From Ideonella sp. (GTDB lineage Bacteria > Pseudomonadota > Gammaproteobacteria > Burkholderiales > Burkholderiaceae_C), in contig NZ_JADJDO010000028.1 of assembly GCF_016702655.1 (NCBI RefSeq), positions 1-64,000 of the forward strand: a DNA stretch of 64,000 nucleotides, given 5' to 3'. Position numbers and translations under genes: made by a program. The notes under the pieces are model-generated. The model did not search any database. It was not told where the DNA came from and saw nothing but the letters and a program-made list of their open reading frames with translations. Each line of letters opens with the position of its first letter. Position 1 is the first letter of the stretch. Shown here in pieces: positions 8,878 to 16,524 of the stretch.

Positions 8878-9317
8878 GTGGGTGCTGATGGGCGGGTAAA
8901 GGAAATGGCGTGGCGGGGTACATCGCCCTGATCCAAATCAGGCCGATGCCTTCATCCGACCGGAGCTCGAAGAGGCGCGCGCAACGAGCGGCGCCGTGAC
9001 ACCGGCGTCCATGGTCGAGTTGATCAGGCGCCGCGCCTGATTGCCCTAGCGGGCGGGCTGGGCGCAGCCGGCCCTGGCGCGCAGATCCCAGACCCTTTGG
9101 GCAGTCCGTGGGGCTGGCGACTTCCTTGCCCGCTGCCGATGGCGCTCTACATCGCCTGGGCCGTCGGCAAGTTGCCAGCAACAGATCGGCCAGCGCTGCC
9201 GCACCAACCTTGGTGGTCACATCCACTAGCGCGTCGACCGCGGGTTCGAAGCTTGGCGAAGCCGACAATCCAGCATTGGGCAGTTCCCAGCCACCGGCGA
9301 TCACAGGGTGTACCCGT
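8878..9317. other. Intergenic stretch, no gene seen
   Basis: Between the Bug promoter and the MgtE-like gene I see no supported gene. A minus-strand open frame covers much of it, but its product has no recognisable fold and uneven composition. The region contains short GC-rich inverted repeats (for example the GGCGCCGCGCC area near 9030) and no convincing riboswitch or M-box-like structure ahead of the Mg2+ channel gene. Confidence 0.4.
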
Positions 9318-10301
9318 ATGAAGATGCTGCGCCTGCACGAGTCGGACCGCGAGACCTCCGCCGACCACATCGGGCCCCACGTCGTCCTGGCCTACCCCGG
9401 CGATTCGGCCGCGGCGCTGCGCGGTCGGATCCGCCACCTTCGGCAAACCGCCTGGGAACTGGTGTGCGTGATCGAACCTGGCGAGCGACTGCTCGGCACG
9501 CTGACGGCAGCGGAGTTGCTGGCACTGCCCGACGACGCTGAAATCGGCGCGGCAGCACGCCGCGACGGTATCCGCGTCCTGCCGGACACCGACCAGGAGA
9601 AGATGGCCTCGATCGCCCTGCACCATGGCGTCTCTGCAATCCCGGTCGTCGACGCGGCCGGACGTCTGGTCGGCGTGGTCGGTCCAACCAAGCTGATGAG
9701 GATCCTGCGTCGCGAGCATGTCGAAGACCTGCACCGCCTGGCCGGCATCACGCGCGAGTCGGACCGGGCGCGCGAAGCCATCGAAGAGGCGCCAATGCGG
9801 CGGGTTCGGCACCGCCTGCCCTGGCTATTGGTGGGCCTGGGTGGCAGCATGTTGGCCACTTTCGTCGTCGCGCGTTTCGAATCGGCGCTGGCCGCCATGC
9901 CGGCGCTGGCGTTCTTCGTGCCTGGGCTCGTCTACCTCGCCGATGCCATCGGCACGCAGACCGAGGCGGTGGCCGTGCGCGGCCTGTCGTTGAGCCATGT
10001 GGGCCTGGCAAAGCTCATCGGCGGTGAGCTGCGCACCGGCTTGCTGATCGGCCTGGTGCTCGCGCTGCTGGCGTTTCCGATGATCTGGGTGGTGTTTGGA
10101 GAACTGTACTTGGCCGCCGCCGTGACGCTGGCGCTGGCCGGGGCCAGCGTGGTGGCATCGGTTCTCGGGCTGCTGCTGCCTTGGTTGCTGGCCAGATTCG
10201 GCTCCGACCCGGCCTACGGCAGCGGGCCTCTGGCAACGATCGTGCAAGACGTCCTCAGCTTGTTGATCTACTTCGGCTGCGTCTCCGTGATCGTGCTTTG
10301 A
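9318..10301 (+). CDS. Short MgtE-like magnesium channel
   Basis: A 327-residue protein starting at ATG 9318. Residues about 20-135 form a CBS-domain pair (SIALHHGVSAIPVVDAAGRLVGVV is the clear second CBS core). Residues about 160-327 contain five hydrophobic segments, with the MgtE-type DAIGTQTEAVAVRGL signature in the second region. MgtE is a Mg2+-gated Mg2+ channel in the inner membrane. Canonical MgtE is about 450 residues and starts with a helical MgtE_N sensor domain, which is missing here. A longer frame upstream has non-protein-like composition. Codon choice is somewhat less GC-extreme than in the neighbours, which fits the idea of an acquired segment. No partner genes. Confidence 0.82.
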   Translation: MKMLRLHESDRETSADHIGPHVVLAYPGDSAAALRGRIRHLRQTAWELVCVIEPGERLLGTLTAAELLALPDDAEIGAAARRDGIRVLPDTDQEKMASIALHHGVSAIPVVDAAGRLVGVVGPTKLMRILRREHVEDLHRLAGITRESDRAREAIEEAPMRRVRHRLPWLLVGLGGSMLATFVVARFESALAAMPALAFFVPGLVYLADAIGTQTEAVAVRGLSLSHVGLAKLIGGELRTGLLIGLVLALLAFPMIWVVFGELYLAAAVTLALAGASVVASVLGLLLPWLLARFGSDPAYGSGPLATIVQDVLSLLIYFGCVSVIVL

Positions 10302-10321
10302 GCATCGAGCGTGCGCTTTCG

Positions 10322-10464
10322 CACGATCGTCCCGGTCGAGAATGGCGAGCTGACGCTGCAGCTTGGCGCGCTGGTGCGCAGCGAGACCGCCCTCAAGCCC
10401 GCGGTGCGCCACTTCCTGGCGCACCTGCACCGGGCGGCGCATCACGCGAGCCGCGCGGGCTGAC
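10322..10464 (+). repeat. Direct repeat, copy 2 (orphan LysR 3' end)
   Basis: An almost perfect copy of 7557-7699, starting 20 nt after the MgtE-like stop codon. It encodes the last 47 residues of the LysR protein without any start or upstream half, so it is not a functional gene. The rest of the gap to the tRNA (10465-10696) holds a GGTGCGATTTCGCACC hairpin (10625-10640) and the tRNA terminator, nothing coding. Confidence 0.95.
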
Positions 10465-10645
10465 GACCCGATCACGGCGACGGGCTGCTTGAAGGCGAGC
10501 CTCGGCCCGGTGTCGATTGTCGGCGCCGGCCATCACCGCGTCGCGAGTCGCCTCACGCCGCTTGTCCCGCTCGACGCAACCGGCTTCGAGATTCACGCCC
10601 GGTTCACGAGGGCGGCTCCCGACGGGTGCGATTTCGCACCGCCAA

Positions 10646-10679
10646 GAAAAAAAGCACCTGGCGTCTCCGCCAAGTGCTT
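10646..10679 (-). terminator. Rho-independent terminator of tRNA-Val
   Basis: On the minus strand AAGCACTTGGCG-GAGA-CGCCAGGTGCTT forms a long stem with one G-T wobble, and is followed by a run of T (the AAAAAAA at 10647-10653 on the plus strand). It begins 17 nt past the tRNA 3' end and fits a classical intrinsic terminator. Confidence 0.85.
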
Positions 10680-10696
10680 GATCCAACTACCGAATT

Positions 10697-10773
10697 TGGT
10701 AGGCGCGATTGGACTCGAACCAACGACCCCCACCATGTCAAGGTGGTGCTCTAACCAGCTGAGCTACGCGCCT
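10697..10773 (-). tRNA. tRNA-Val (anticodon GAC)
   Basis: A 77-nt cloverleaf with encoded CCA. The acceptor stem pairs AGGCGCG with CGCGCCT, discriminator A. The D stem is GCTC/GAGC, the anticodon stem CCACC/GGTGG with loop TTGACAT, giving GAC (valine, reads GUC and GUU). The T arm contains the invariant TTCGAGT loop. It lies 48 nt past the end of relA on the same strand but has its own -10-like element and terminator. Confidence 0.97.
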
Positions 10774-10786
10774 GGGGCAAGGGGGG

Positions 10787-10792
10787 ATTGTA
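10787..10792 (-). promoter_or_regulatory. -10-like element for tRNA-Val
   Basis: TACAAT (one mismatch to TATAAT) sits 14 nt upstream of the tRNA 5' end, just past the relA stop codon. No clear -35 hexamer is seen 16-18 nt upstream. Confidence 0.45.
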
Positions 10793-10821
10793 GCAAAGCG
10801 CACCGCCGCGCCGGAGTGGCG

Positions 10822-13041
10822 CTAGCGCCTGCGCACGCTGCGCACGCCGCCGACCCTGGCGACACGCGCGAGGACTTCGGCCAGGCGCGCCGCGTCGCCG
10901 ACCTCGACCGTGAACGTCATCCATGCCGTCCCGCCTTGCGCATCGGCCACCGAGCGCGTGTTGACGCTGACGACGTTCATCTTCTCCTTGGCAAATACCT
11001 CGGAGATGTCGCGCAGCAGGCCCTGGCGGTCGGCGGCCTCGACGATCACGTCGACCGGGTACAGCGCCGCCGCGCCGCCCTTGCCCCAGGCGACGGCGAT
11101 CACGCGCTCGGGCGTGCGCTCGGCCATCTGGCGAAAGTTGCTGCAGTTGCGGCGGTGGATCGCAACGCCCTTGCCGCGCGTCACGTAGCCGCCGATCGCG
11201 TCCGGCGGCGCCGGCCGGCAGCAGCGCGCGAGCGTGGTCAGCAGCGACTCGACGCCGACCACGAGCACGCCGCCGCCGCTCACCGCCTCGGGCGCGCGCG
11301 CATGGCGCTGGGCGATCAGCTCGTCGGGCGACGGCATGGGTGCGGCCGGACGCAGCAGGTTCTCGATCGCGCGCAGCGAGAGTTCGTCCTTGCCGACGAC
11401 CTCGAACAGCGCGTCGGCGTTGCGAAAGCCGAGCTGCTGCGCCAGGTCGTCGAGCCTGAGCGCGGTCTTGCCCTCGCGCTGCAGGAGCTTTTCGACCGCC
11501 TCGCGGCCGCGCGCGATCGTCGCCTGCTGCGCGAGGGCATTGAACCAGGCGCGCACCTTGGCGCGCGAGCGCGGGCTCTTCAGGTAGCCCTGCTCGGCGT
11601 TGAGCCAGTCGAGCGACGGCCCGCCCTCCTTGGCGGCAATGATCTCGACCGTCTGCCCGTTGGCGAGCGGCCGGTTCAGCGGCTGCATCGCGCCATCGAC
11701 GCGCGCGCCGCGGCAGCGGTGGCCGAGATCGGTGTGGAGCAGGTAGGCGAAGTCGATCGCCGTCGCGCCGGCCGGCAGTTCGACCACCGCCGCCTGCGGC
11801 GTGATGACGTAGATGCGGTCGTCGAAGGCACCCTGCCCGCCCTCGGCGCCGGCGGCGAAATCGCGCTCCCAGGCGAGCAATTGGCGCAGCACCGCCTTGC
11901 GCGCCTCGGCGATCTGCGCGTCGAAGCTGCCGCCGGCGCTGACGCCGGCATAACCGCGCGCGCCGGCCTCCTTGTAGGCCCAGTGCGCGGCCACGCCGTG
12001 CTCGGCATGCTCGTGCATCGCGCGGGTGCGGATCTGCACCTCCACCGGCCGCGCGTCGGCGCCCTGCACCACCGTGTGCAGCGACTGGTAGCCGTTGGGC
12101 TTGGGGCGCGCGATGTAGTCGTCGAACTCGCCCGCCACGGCCGGGTAGAGCTCGTGCACGCGCGAGAGCGCGGCGTAGCAGTCGGGCAGCGACTCGACGA
12201 TCACGCGCAGCGCGCGCACGTCGTACACGTTCGCGAACGCGAGGCCCTTGCCCTGCATCTTCTTCCAGATGCTGTACAGGTGCTTGGGCCGGCCCTGAAC
12301 CTCGGCGCGGATGCCCTGCTGCTGCAGCGCCTCGGCCAGGCGGCGCCGGATGGCCTCGATCTGGCGCTCGCGCTCGATGCGCGTCTCGCCCTGCTGGCGC
12401 GCCACTGCGCGGTACTCGTCGGGCTGCAGGAAGCGAAACGACAAGTCCTCCAGCTCCCACTTGACCTGCCAGATCCCGAGCCGGTTGGCGAGCGGCGCGA
12501 ACACATCCATAGCCTCGCGCGCCAGCGCCTCCGGGCAGGGCCGGCGCGACGCCGCGAACCAGCGCAGCGTCTGCAGTCTCGACGCCAGGCGCAGCAGCAC
12601 GACGCGCAGGTCGCGCGAGAAGGCGAGCAGCATCTTGCGCACGCGCTCCGTCTGCTGCTCCTGCTGCACCTGCACCGCGCGCGCAGCGCGCTGGATCGCG
12701 ACCAGCTTGCGCGTTGCCGTCACCAGGCTCGCGTGCGAAGCGCCGAAGGCCTTGGCGACGACCTCCTCGGGCTGGCTCAGGAAGTCGCCTGCATAGACGA
12801 GGTAGGCCGCGGCCTGCAGCTCGCGCGCCGCACCGAGCGCCTCGAGGATCGCCGCGACGCCCTGCGCGTGGGCGAGCGCATCTTCGCCGGTGTCGAGCTC
12901 GCGGCCCTGCAGCAGCGGTTCGGCAAAGGCGCGCGCGCGCTCGAGCTGGCTCGGGTCGCGTGGCCGTTCGGGCGCAGCAGGCAGGTCCAGCAGTTGCACG
13001 ATCGTCGCCGTGTCGGCCCGATCGGCAGACCCGGTCTTCAT
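10822..13041 (-). CDS. relA: GTP pyrophosphokinase RelA
   Basis: A 739-residue stringent-response enzyme that makes (p)ppGpp from ATP and GTP/GDP on stalled ribosomes. Order of domains: a degenerate HD hydrolase region (about 35-190), where the expected His-Asp pair is replaced in the LVYAGD stretch, so hydrolase activity should be absent; the synthetase domain with IWKKMQGKGLAFANVYDVRALR and RPKPNGYQSLHT (about 240-390); a TGS domain (RIYVITPQAAVVELPAGATAIDFAY); and a C-terminal zinc-finger/ACT region. This distinguishes RelA from bifunctional SpoT. The start at ATG 13039-13041 overlaps the stop of the alpha/beta hydrolase gene (ATGA). A longer upstream frame is a shadow of that gene. Confidence 0.95.
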   Translation of the reverse strand: MKTGSADRADTATIVQLLDLPAAPERPRDPSQLERARAFAEPLLQGRELDTGEDALAHAQGVAAILEALGAARELQAAAYLVYAGDFLSQPEEVVAKAFGASHASLVTATRKLVAIQRAARAVQVQQEQQTERVRKMLLAFSRDLRVVLLRLASRLQTLRWFAASRRPCPEALAREAMDVFAPLANRLGIWQVKWELEDLSFRFLQPDEYRAVARQQGETRIERERQIEAIRRRLAEALQQQGIRAEVQGRPKHLYSIWKKMQGKGLAFANVYDVRALRVIVESLPDCYAALSRVHELYPAVAGEFDDYIARPKPNGYQSLHTVVQGADARPVEVQIRTRAMHEHAEHGVAAHWAYKEAGARGYAGVSAGGSFDAQIAEARKAVLRQLLAWERDFAAGAEGGQGAFDDRIYVITPQAAVVELPAGATAIDFAYLLHTDLGHRCRGARVDGAMQPLNRPLANGQTVEIIAAKEGGPSLDWLNAEQGYLKSPRSRAKVRAWFNALAQQATIARGREAVEKLLQREGKTALRLDDLAQQLGFRNADALFEVVGKDELSLRAIENLLRPAAPMPSPDELIAQRHARAPEAVSGGGVLVVGVESLLTTLARCCRPAPPDAIGGYVTRGKGVAIHRRNCSNFRQMAERTPERVIAVAWGKGGAAALYPVDVIVEAADRQGLLRDISEVFAKEKMNVVSVNTRSVADAQGGTAWMTFTVEVGDAARLAEVLARVARVGGVRSVRRR

Positions 13042-13910
13042 GGTGACAGCAGGAACTCCCGCACCGCGGCGATCTGGTCGTCGGCAATCAGCATCGGCGC
13101 GTGGCCGATGCCGGCAAACTCGCGCAGCTGTGCCTTCGGGCCGCGCTGCGTCATCGCTTGCGCCGTGGCGTGCGAGAGCAGGTCCGAGTCGGCGCCGCGC
13201 AGCAACAACACCGGGGCTGCGATGCGGTCGTAGCTCGCCCACAGCGCCGCCTCGCCGGCCGCGGCGAGCTCGGGCGTCACGCCGCGAAACGGGAGCGCGA
13301 TCGCCGGGTCGTAGTGCGGCACGAAGCCGTCGCCGTCGGCCTTGAGCTGCGGCCGCGTCAGGGCCAGCCACTGCGCGCGCGTGCGCGGGCCGAAACCCTG
13401 CGAGATCGTCTCGAGGTAGTCGGCAGCCGCCTCCACGCTGGCCCAGCGCATCGGCGCGCCGAGGTAGGTGCCGATGCGCTCGATCGCGGCGAACTGGATT
13501 GCCGGGCCGACGTCGTTGAGCACGAGCTTGGCGATAGGCGAGCCCGGCAGCGAAGCCAGGCCGAGGCCGATCAGGCCGCCCATCGAGGTGCCGACCCAGT
13601 GCAGTTGCTGCGCGTCCAGGCGCGCCAGCAGCGTCACCATGTCGGCCACGTAGTGCGGGATCTGGTAGCCCATCGGGTCGGCGAGCCAGTCGGACCGGCC
13701 CCGGCCGACCACGTCCGGACAGACGACGCGGTAATGAGCACACAGGGCCCTGGCCAGCGTGTCGAAGTCGCGCCCCTGGCGCGAGAGGCCGTGTGCGCAC
13801 ACCAGCACGCGCGGGTTGGCCGCGTCGCCCCACTCCCAGTACGCCATGCGGTGCAGGCCGCGGCCATCCAGGCATTGAACGTGGTTCAGGCGCGGCTGCT
13901 CTTGGGTCAC
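13038..13910 (-). CDS. Alpha/beta hydrolase
   Basis: A 290-residue serine hydrolase of the alpha/beta fold. Visible features are the oxyanion-hole region VCAHGLSRQGRDF, the nucleophile elbow GTSMGG, and a late acid/His pair (LLRGADSDLL and GIGHAPML). This catalytic set fits esterases, C-C hydrolases and lactonases; no substrate can be named. No signal peptide, so cytoplasmic. It overlaps relA by 4 nt, so translation is probably coupled. The physiological link is unknown. Confidence 0.9.
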   Translation of the reverse strand: MTQEQPRLNHVQCLDGRGLHRMAYWEWGDAANPRVLVCAHGLSRQGRDFDTLARALCAHYRVVCPDVVGRGRSDWLADPMGYQIPHYVADMVTLLARLDAQQLHWVGTSMGGLIGLGLASLPGSPIAKLVLNDVGPAIQFAAIERIGTYLGAPMRWASVEAAADYLETISQGFGPRTRAQWLALTRPQLKADGDGFVPHYDPAIALPFRGVTPELAAAGEAALWASYDRIAAPVLLLRGADSDLLSHATAQAMTQRGPKAQLREFAGIGHAPMLIADDQIAAVREFLLSP

Positions 13911-14031
13911 GGCCGCGCTAGCCCGGGCAAGGGAGTTGAGACAGGATCTCTCATGGCACTTCGGTTTCGAGGTTCGATAATGGATGCTAACAATCTCCGA
14001 CCCCGACCGTCACTGCAAAGGAACCGACTTC

Positions 14032-14802
14032 ATGCTCAAGGCAAAGACTGCGCTCGTCACCGGATCGACGAGCGGTATCGGGCTCGGCATCGCGCTCGCG
14101 CTCGCGCGCCAGGGCGCCAACGTCGTGCTCAACGGCTTCGGCGACGCGGACACGCCGCGCCAGGCCGTCGCGGCGCTCGGCGTGCGCACCGGCTATCACG
14201 GCGCCGACATGAGCAAGCCGGCCGAGATCGAGGCCATGATGGCCTACGCCGCGGCCGAGTTCGGCGGCGTCGACATCCTCGTCAACAACGCCGGCATCCA
14301 GCATGTGGCGCCGGTGGAGTCGTTCCCGGTCGAGCGCTGGGACGCGATCATCTCGATCAACCTGTCTTCCGCCTTCCACGCCACGCGGCTCGCGCTGGCG
14401 CCGATGAAGGCGCGCGGCTGGGGGCGGGTGATCAACATCGCATCGGTGCACGGGCTGGTCGCGTCGGCCGACAAGTCGGCGTACGTGGCCGCCAAGCACG
14501 GCGTCGTCGGATTCACGAAGGCGGTCGCGCTCGAGGCCGCGACGAGCGGCGTCACCGTCAACGCGATCTGCCCGGGCTGGGTGCTGACGCCGCTGGTGCA
14601 GAAGCAGATCGATGCCCGATCCGAACGCGACGCGATCCCGCTCGAGCAGGCGCGCCAGGACCTCCTGCGCGAAAAGGAGCCTTCGCTGCAGTTCACGACC
14701 CCCGAGCAGCTCGGCGAGCTCGCCGTCTTCCTGTGCTCGCCCGCAGGCGACAACATCCGCGGCGTGGCGTGGGCGATGGACGGCGGCTGGACGGCGCAGT
14801 AG
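14032..14802 (+). CDS. bdhA: D-3-hydroxybutyrate dehydrogenase
   Basis: A 256-residue short-chain dehydrogenase/reductase. It has the NAD-binding TGSTSGIGLGIA motif at residues about 10-20, the NNAGIQHVAPVE segment and the S-x(12)-Y-x3-K active site (IASVHGLVASADKSAYVAAKHG). The NAGIQHVAPVE stretch and the C-terminal loop before GVAWAMDGGWTAQ are typical for 3-hydroxybutyrate dehydrogenase, which interconverts 3-hydroxybutyrate and acetoacetate with NAD in polyhydroxybutyrate turnover. The start at ATG 14032 is supported by AAAGGA 10 nt upstream. It is divergent from the hydrolase gene by 121 nt and convergent with the SIMPL gene. Confidence 0.92.
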   Translation: MLKAKTALVTGSTSGIGLGIALALARQGANVVLNGFGDADTPRQAVAALGVRTGYHGADMSKPAEIEAMMAYAAAEFGGVDILVNNAGIQHVAPVESFPVERWDAIISINLSSAFHATRLALAPMKARGWGRVINIASVHGLVASADKSAYVAAKHGVVGFTKAVALEAATSGVTVNAICPGWVLTPLVQKQIDARSERDAIPLEQARQDLLREKEPSLQFTTPEQLGELAVFLCSPAGDNIRGVAWAMDGGWTAQ

Positions 14803-14810
14803 GGCCGCTG

Positions 14811-15527
14811 CTACTTCGTCAACTGCACGCTGCCGTTGACGACGATGTTGACCACGCCCTTGCCGGCCTCGACCGGCAGCGCCTCGTCGCTTGCCGATGC
14901 AACCGCCATCGTGCGCGCGCGCGGTAGCGGCTGCGGGAAGTTGGGCTCGGTGGCCGAGACGCTCGCCTCGCGCAGCGTGTAGCCGCTGTAGCCGAACTGG
15001 CGCGCCATGTCGGCTGCCTTGGCGCGGTAGCGCGCGATGGCCTGTGCCGCAAGCTCGCCCTCGGTCTTCTCGCGCAGTTCGCGCGACAGGCTGTAGGCGA
15101 CGCGCGCGACCGTCATCGTCGTGATGCGCCCGGCGAGCGCGGCGATGGCAGGCATGTCTCGCCCCTCGAGCACGAGCTCGGCGTTGCCCTGCCAGCCGGT
15201 GATGGTGCTCTGCTTGCCGTAGCGCGGGAAAAGCGTGAAATTGCCCGTCTGCACATCCACCTGGCCCGGCTTGGCGGCCTTGCGCGCCTCGGCCAGCGCG
15301 GCGTCGAGCGCCTGCTTGAGCGCCGACTGCACGGCCGCAGCATCGGGGCCCTCGCGCGTGGCGTTGAGCGTCACGATCAACAGGTCGCGCGGCACCTCGG
15401 CCGTGGCGCTCGCCTGCAGGCTCACGACGCCCTGCGGGGCCGGAGTCTCTGCGGCAAACGTGCCGGGCGCGGCGGCGAGCAGGGCCAGCGAGGCGGCGAC
15501 GATTCGGAAGGAGGGCTTGCAAGGCAT
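14811..15527 (-). CDS. SIMPL (DUF541) domain secreted protein
   Basis: A 238-residue exported protein with a Sec signal (hydrophobic core 8-24, AFA-type cleavage near residue 26). The body is a SIMPL/DUF541 domain: GVVSLQASATAEVPRDLL, then TLFPRY and ITGWQGNAELVLEG. E. coli YggE is the best-known relative, linked to oxidative-stress tolerance and forming oligomeric periplasmic assemblies, but the molecular role is unresolved. It converges on the hydroxybutyrate dehydrogenase gene with 8 nt between the stops. Confidence 0.9.
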   Translation of the reverse strand: MPCKPSFRIVAASLALLAAAPGTFAAETPAPQGVVSLQASATAEVPRDLLIVTLNATREGPDAAAVQSALKQALDAALAEARKAAKPGQVDVQTGNFTLFPRYGKQSTITGWQGNAELVLEGRDMPAIAALAGRITTMTVARVAYSLSRELREKTEGELAAQAIARYRAKAADMARQFGYSGYTLREASVSATEPNFPQPLPRARTMAVASASDEALPVEAGKGVVNIVVNGSVQLTK

Positions 15528-15652
15528 GGTGAGTCGCTTTCTGGTTGAAATCCGGGGTCAGGAGTACACAGCGCACGCCGGCGGCCTGCGGTTGACAGCC
15601 GCGTGATGCTGTTCACGCGCCGGCCGCCACCACGCCAGGGCGTGGCGCGGGA

Positions 15653-15719
15653 GTTGTAACAGCTGGTCAGAAGCCCCTGAAAGCCGCTTCATTCCTGACC
15701 ACAATTGCCGTTGTTACAA
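15653..15719 (+). promoter_or_regulatory. Inverted GTTACAA half-sites ahead of ompR
   Basis: GTTGTAAC at 15653-15660 and GTTACAA at 15713-15719 are inverted copies about 52 nt apart. The second lies 17 nt before the ompR ATG and resembles the GTTACA core of enterobacterial OmpR half-sites. A looped, autoregulatory arrangement is possible. Inference from motif only. Confidence 0.35.
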
Positions 15720-15736
15720 ATTTGGAGACCGCCCGC

Positions 15737-16471
15737 ATGAGTACAGCCAGCCCGACCCGTGCCGACCGCATTGTCGTCGTCGACGACGACGCGCGCATCC
15801 GCGACCTGCTGCGCCGCTACCTGACGCAGGAAGGCTTCGACGTGCTGCTCGCCGAGGACGGCAAGGCGCTGAACCGGCTGCTCACGCGCGAGAGCATCGA
15901 CCTGATCGTGCTCGACCTGATGCTGCCCGGCGAGGACGGACTCTCGATCTGCCGCCGCCTGCGCGCGGCCAAGGACGCGACGCCGATCATCATGCTCACC
16001 GCCAAGGTCGAAGACGTGGACCGCATCGTCGGCCTCGAGGTCGGTGCCGACGACTACATGCCCAAGCCCTTCAACCCGCGCGAGCTGCTCGCGCGCATCC
16101 ACGCCGTGCTGCGCCGCAGGCCGGCGGTCGAAGCCCCCGGCGCTCCGTCCAAGGAGCCGATGACGGTGAGCTTCGGCAGCTTCGAGTTCGACCTCGGGCT
16201 GCGCCGCCTGTCGCGCGAGGGCGAGCAGATCGCGCTCACCACGGGCGAGTTCTCGATGCTGAAGGCGCTCGTGCGCCACCCGCGCCAGCCGCTCAGCCGC
16301 GACAAGCTCGCCCAGCTCGCGCGCGGACGCGAGTTCGAGCCCTTCGACCGCAGCCTGGACGTGCAGATCTCGCGCCTGCGCAAGATGATCGAGCCTGACC
16401 CGGCGCAGCCGCGCTATATCCAGACCGTGTGGGGCGTGGGCTACGTGTTCGTGCCCGATGGTGCAGCCTGA
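15737..16471 (+). CDS. ompR: Two-component response regulator OmpR
   Basis: A 244-residue OmpR/PhoB-class regulator. The receiver domain (about 10-125) has the acidic pair VVVDDD, phospho-acceptor D60 in IVLDLMLPGEDG, the switch Thr in MLTAK and Lys in MPKPF. The winged-helix DNA-binding domain (about 145-240) ends with RYIQTVWGVGYVF. The LARGREFEPFDRSLDVQISRLR stretch is typical of the OmpR orthologue group. I chose ATG 15737; a TTG five codons upstream is also in frame. It is followed by a histidine kinase 53 nt downstream and should respond to envelope/osmotic cues. Confidence 0.92.
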   Translation: MSTASPTRADRIVVVDDDARIRDLLRRYLTQEGFDVLLAEDGKALNRLLTRESIDLIVLDLMLPGEDGLSICRRLRAAKDATPIIMLTAKVEDVDRIVGLEVGADDYMPKPFNPRELLARIHAVLRRRPAVEAPGAPSKEPMTVSFGSFEFDLGLRRLSREGEQIALTTGEFSMLKALVRHPRQPLSRDKLAQLARGREFEPFDRSLDVQISRLRKMIEPDPAQPRYIQTVWGVGYVFVPDGAA

Positions 16472-16524
16472 CCGGGCCGACGCCGCCTCCCACCCGAACG
16501 CCCGCCCCGACTTCGCGCGCCTGA

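Noticed and set aside
9108..9317. Upstream extension of the MgtE-like frame from a GTG
   Set aside because: The 70 additional residues are Ala/Ser-rich without similarity to MgtE_N; the ATG at 9318 gives a better start.
8878..9317. Magnesium riboswitch (M-box or ykoY-like) ahead of the MgtE-like gene
   Set aside because: No conserved core or matching stem pattern could be recognised by eye.
8873..9370. Minus-strand open frame of 165 codons upstream of the MgtE-like gene
   Set aside because: Runs across the MgtE start on the opposite strand, has no ribosome-binding site and no recognisable fold; typical of chance frames at this GC content.
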